A stretch of DNA of 29,630 nucleotides, taken from contig BFEA01000845.1 in assembly GCA_003427395.1 (NCBI GenBank), positions 159,486 to 189,115 on the forward strand, written 5' to 3'. The notes beneath the pieces are model-generated. The model had not been told where the DNA came from and made no database searches. It worked only from the letters and a program-made list of their open reading frames with translations. A program made the translations under genes and the position numbers. This DNA comes from Chara braunii (taxonomy: Eukaryota > Streptophyta > Charophyceae > Charales > Characeae). Below are positions 26,012 to 29,630 of the stretch, piece after piece. Every line of letters begins with the position of its first letter. Position 1 is the first letter of the stretch.

Positions 26012-29000
26012 GGGTGAGTGAGACAGTTTGAGAGAAAAAAAAGGTAGTGAATGAAATGTTACAGATCGTTTTATAGATTTAAAAAAAATAATAATAAAAA
26101 AAAAAATGATAGAAATCTTACTGAAAAGGTGCCAAAATCGATTCTTGACATTGTCATCATCGTCATCGTCTTATTCAAAAGCTAAAGGGTTCCAAGGTAT
26201 TCGCAAGATTATGTAGCGTTGCCAAGTATCGTTATGTAGCTTGCAAAGCTCAAAGTCCAAGATAAACACCCTCAATTAAGTGCGCCAACCAGGTAGTTTG
26301 CATTGCTATGCACCTCATCAGTAAAGTCTAGTCACTTGTAATGACTCTCACAACCTATACTAGAAACACGAAGTCTGAGGCTCAAAACGAGCGATAGTTG
26401 GTCAGGGGACTCGAATCTAAGTGAGTTATGTATGAGATAAGACCAGGGGGTATAGAGGGAACCCTGTCTTTATGATAACAAACCCCGAGGCAACAAAAAA
26501 AGACTATCAACAACAGAAAAAATTCCCATAATTAAATAATCATTCTAGAGTAAAATTACATTCTTAATTTCAAATTTTCATTCCATCTAAAAAAATGTCA
26601 TTCCAATTTTAAAATTTTTCGTCTTACTTGAAAACTTTCCTTCCAAGAATGGGGTATCCCTTCTTATTTGAACTGCATGCTAGAGATGGATGAGTTCATG
26701 AAATATTTTAATTGGACTGTCATTCTAAGTAAGGATTTCCAGTCATAAATAGGTTAATCCAATTTAAATTAGAAGATATTTATTGTAGTAGAATGAAAAT
26801 ATAATTAAAACATTCCATAAACTCGTCCAGACTTTCATTCCATTTTAAACAAATAGATATAGTTGGAAGGGAAAGCTCATATTTAGACAGGAACTTGTCA
26901 AATTAAATTGAAAATTTTAAAATTTGACGAACATTGGAATGATAATTTACAAATATGAAGGATTTTTTTTTTATGGAATGTTTTTTCAACTTTCATTTCT
27001 CGTGGGAATTTTTTTGTTGAAGTCTCATTACGGAAGAAGTAGGAGCGACATATATTGTCTCTCTTATGTCCAATCACAAATCTATATTTTTTGCTCCTTG
27101 TACGAGGAAGGCAGAAAATTATCTTTGGTCCAAAATGAGTCATAAAGTGAAGGCGACTTCGGTGAGTAGATCGACATTATGCACATAGAGGAAAGAGAAG
27201 TGAAAATTAAGAAAATATTATAGTTGCTTTGTCGTATAAATTATTTTCATCATCGACGTTCATCATAATCACACATCCGCATCACTTTCACACTATCACC
27301 TAGTAAGTTATTCAATTATATTTATCAAGTTGTAAAAGAAAGAAAAAAAATTGTAAAGAAGAAAAACACTGTAGAAGGAAATAACTAATCATACACATAG
27401 AAGATATAAAAAAATTACGTCGAACGTGTTTCCCCTCAAGTCTCATAAAAAACTTTGTCGATAACCATAGTGAAAACTCTTGCTGCTAACGGTCCGTTGT
27501 TATGCCCTCGAGAAATTTCATGATTGTCACTCACCTTGATCCTATCAGTATGTTAGATTCGTTTGTACCGCATAGTCTACCACAATAACATTTTACCCCC
27601 ATATGATCAACATCAACTCATCTGGCTTATTCGATCGACTTACATGCAATAACACATCTAAGTTTATCAATCCTTATGATCGCATTTACTCTGAAAAAAA
27701 TAGAGAGTGAAAAAGTCGTGTTTTTTGTGCAGGAACACGTATGCGAAAGCATGAGGGGTAGTCGAGAATGAAGAAGGAGGGAGAGAGGGAAGTGCCTCAC
27801 GAGTTAAATGATCAAGTTATGGTGTGCAGAGCTTAGTGACTCTTCACGTAACAAATCCAACGTGCATTATATTTGATCAATAGGTTGTAACAGTTGAAAA
27901 TTAAGAAGGATATTGAAAAACGAGAGGTAAGCATCCAAAAATAAGTGAGGGAAAAAAAAAAATAGAAATATGTAATTAAAAAAAAAAAAAGTCAATTGCG
28001 AAACTTTCAGCAAGAAGTAGCACGTCGAAGCAGCAAAAAAGTTGACAATTTTTATTCCTATCTACTATCTTATTAAAATTTTTAGATACATACATTAAAT
28101 TATGAACAAAAAACTTTGTAAACTATGTCATGTTTTGTTTTTTATGCAAATCGTTCACCTAAAGGACTTAACAAAAAATGACAAACAAAATGCATATGTG
28201 ACCTTTAACGATACGCCATACAATATTTAACACACTCACTAATGATCATCTAAAGGTCTTATTACTCAAATTGTTAAAAATAAATTCGTTTTCCGCATGT
28301 AACTCATCAATAATATCAAACAATAATTTAAAATTTTAAAAGGGGACACATTGGCTAAATGTCTTGGAATGGTATACGATACTCACCATGGTGTGTAATT
28401 TAATTGATGTAAAAACGAGGACAGAGTATTCCTTAGGTTATCAAATATAAAACGTTGGGGGACTCTAATATATACGAGCTCTCACTCACATCGTCGTCCA
28501 CCATACGTATTGTCTTAATGAGTAATACCAATTAAACTTGCATAAAAAAACATAGTCAAGCATAAACAAAGCAGAGCACATCGATATACGAACAATGATT
28601 GTGGACTCCCTCTATCGCCATCGCCCAGACCGTCCCCTAGACCTGTATCCCTCATATAGAGAAGAAGAAAAAAAAGTATATTACCGTGAGGCATGTTTTG
28701 ATTTGTCTTTCGAGGATAATGAAAAAAACAAAAACAAACAAACAAATGTTTTCATGGGTTAGAAAAATTGTCATGAAGTCTAGGAAAAATAGAAAAGAAT
28801 GATAATTTTTATATAGGTTTTTATTGAAATGCATTTTGATTCTATTAAAAATATCACGAAACTTTATTTTTTAATATTTTTTACGTAATATTTGATATAT
28901 TGTTTTTCTGACCGTGAGAAATTGTAACTTGATACAAAGAATTAAAAAAAAAAAAACGGAGGATGCATGCTAAATAGTCCAATGAAAACCAAGTACTAAT

Positions 29001-29092
29001 AAAAAAACATTTGTGAATTAAACGCCGATTTGACTATCATTGATATGACTAATGCGAATCCTCTAGAAGTTACAGTCCTCCCCCGAATAAAA
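26012..29092. other. AT-rich intergenic sequence, no gene seen
   Basis: Very AT-rich with poly-A and poly-T runs. Frames are short (under 85 codons), hydrophobic or Lys-rich, and typical of AT-rich noise (for example 26898-27143 -, 28515-28745 -). Short inverted repeats such as GTCAAATT (26897) with AATTTGAC near 26921-26928 occur, as expected at this composition. Confidence 0.55.
26599..26941. repeat. Weak MITE-like segment with CATTCCAAT ends
   Basis: CATTCCAAT at 26599 is mirrored by ATTGGAATG at 26933-26941, and CATTCCA or CATTCTA recurs several times between them. No flanking duplication was seen. Confidence 0.2.
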
Positions 29093-29158
29093 CGCAAGTG
29101 CGTTATATATGAATACAACACACGGGATGTGTTGTATTTGTATACAACGCACATGTGT
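29093..29158. repeat. Long imperfect hairpin
   Basis: The left arm 29093-29122 pairs with the right arm 29128-29158 around a 5-base loop (CGGGA). The inner eleven pairs are perfect (AATACAACACA with TGTGTTGTATT), and the outer part pairs GTGCGTT with AACGCAC plus a few mismatches. It could fold as RNA or mark the centre of a palindromic mobile element. Confidence 0.75.
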
Positions 29159-29518
29159 AATGCTCCATTGCCTTTGCATGAATCAAGATATGGAGGACTA
29201 AGCCCGATACCGGGGCCCTCTCTCCACTACTTTCCAAATTTACAAAATGTGGATCTTATGCCAGAAAATTGATGTAGCCGTCGTCACTTTTTTTTGTCTA
29301 TTGTACTTGTAGAGAACAGTGGAGGGAGACCCCGATTGTACGTTCCCCGACTGTACATACCATTTGAACAGTCAACCCCACTACTGTCTGAGCGTTGCAT
29401 TCGAACAGTGGTGCAGTATTGGATCGCCATCGCTATCACCCGTGGGCGCAGCGAGTGAGAGAGAGAGGGAGCGGAACACTCTGAAAATGAGTGTGGCACT
29501 GCGTGCGGGCACATGCAC
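29159..29518. other. Unique sequence, no supported gene
   Basis: Moderate GC with purine runs near 29455-29475. The minus frame 29284-29544 runs into the microsatellite and is not convincing. Confidence 0.4.
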
Positions 29519-29545
29519 CACACACACACACACAGCGCACGCACG

Positions 29546-29630
<85 letters not shown>
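29519..29630. repeat. Compound (CA)n-(CG)n-(GA)n microsatellite at the window end
   Basis: CA units (29519-29534) pass through a CG-rich alternating run (about 29535-29561) into at least 34 uninterrupted GA units that reach the end of the window. Alternating CG and CA runs can adopt left-handed DNA. Confidence 0.97.

Overview
The window is eukaryotic nuclear DNA. There is no bacterial gene layout. AT-rich, gene-poor sequence full of microsatellites flanks one very large, GC-rich and strongly purine-biased LTR retrotransposon of the Ty3/Gypsy superfamily. The primer-binding site matches the 3' end of a plant-type cytosolic tRNA-Asp (two mismatches in 19), so a plant or streptophyte alga is the most likely host. 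That is an inference from one short site. No host protein-coding gene could be supported.

Layout. 1-1236: AT-rich, no gene. 1237-2221: an unexplained GC-rich block that abuts the 5' LTR where its homology to the 3' LTR stops. 2222-20064: the giant retroelement (about 17.8 kb as preserved), in order 5' LTR, tRNA-Asp primer site, leader, an acidic ORF, a 5-kb array of small accessory genes (4478-9409), gag (9421-11412), protease, reverse transcriptase, RNase H, integrase (11577-15836), a degenerate short-repeat array (15865-16114), a long 3' region ending in purine tracts, and the 3' LTR. 20189-22008: a possible composite retroposon with a tRNA-like head, five tandem copies of a unit of about 210 bp and an A-rich tail. 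22195-23840: a much older Ty3/Gypsy pol remnant on the minus strand. 24242-25350: long GT, CT and CTAY simple repeats. 25651-26002: a small fold-back element flanked by a 9-bp direct repeat. The remainder to 29630 is AT-rich, with one long hairpin at 29093-29158 and a terminal CA/CG/GA microsatellite.

How the genes work together. Gag (capsid-like region plus one CCHC knuckle), protease, RT, RNase H and a D,D-35-E integrase with a GPY/F-type C-terminus form a normal Ty3/Gypsy replication set. Pol carries many stops and frameshifts, while gag is open throughout. The unusual part is upstream of gag: about eight consecutive ORFs that look like diverged tandem copies of one unknown protein family. 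Many are joined by stop/start overlaps (ATGA or 8-23 nt), an arrangement more like a bacterial operon than a plant retroelement. Several copies are intact and others are broken. I recognise no known family in them. This accessory array is the best candidate for an undescribed system in the window.
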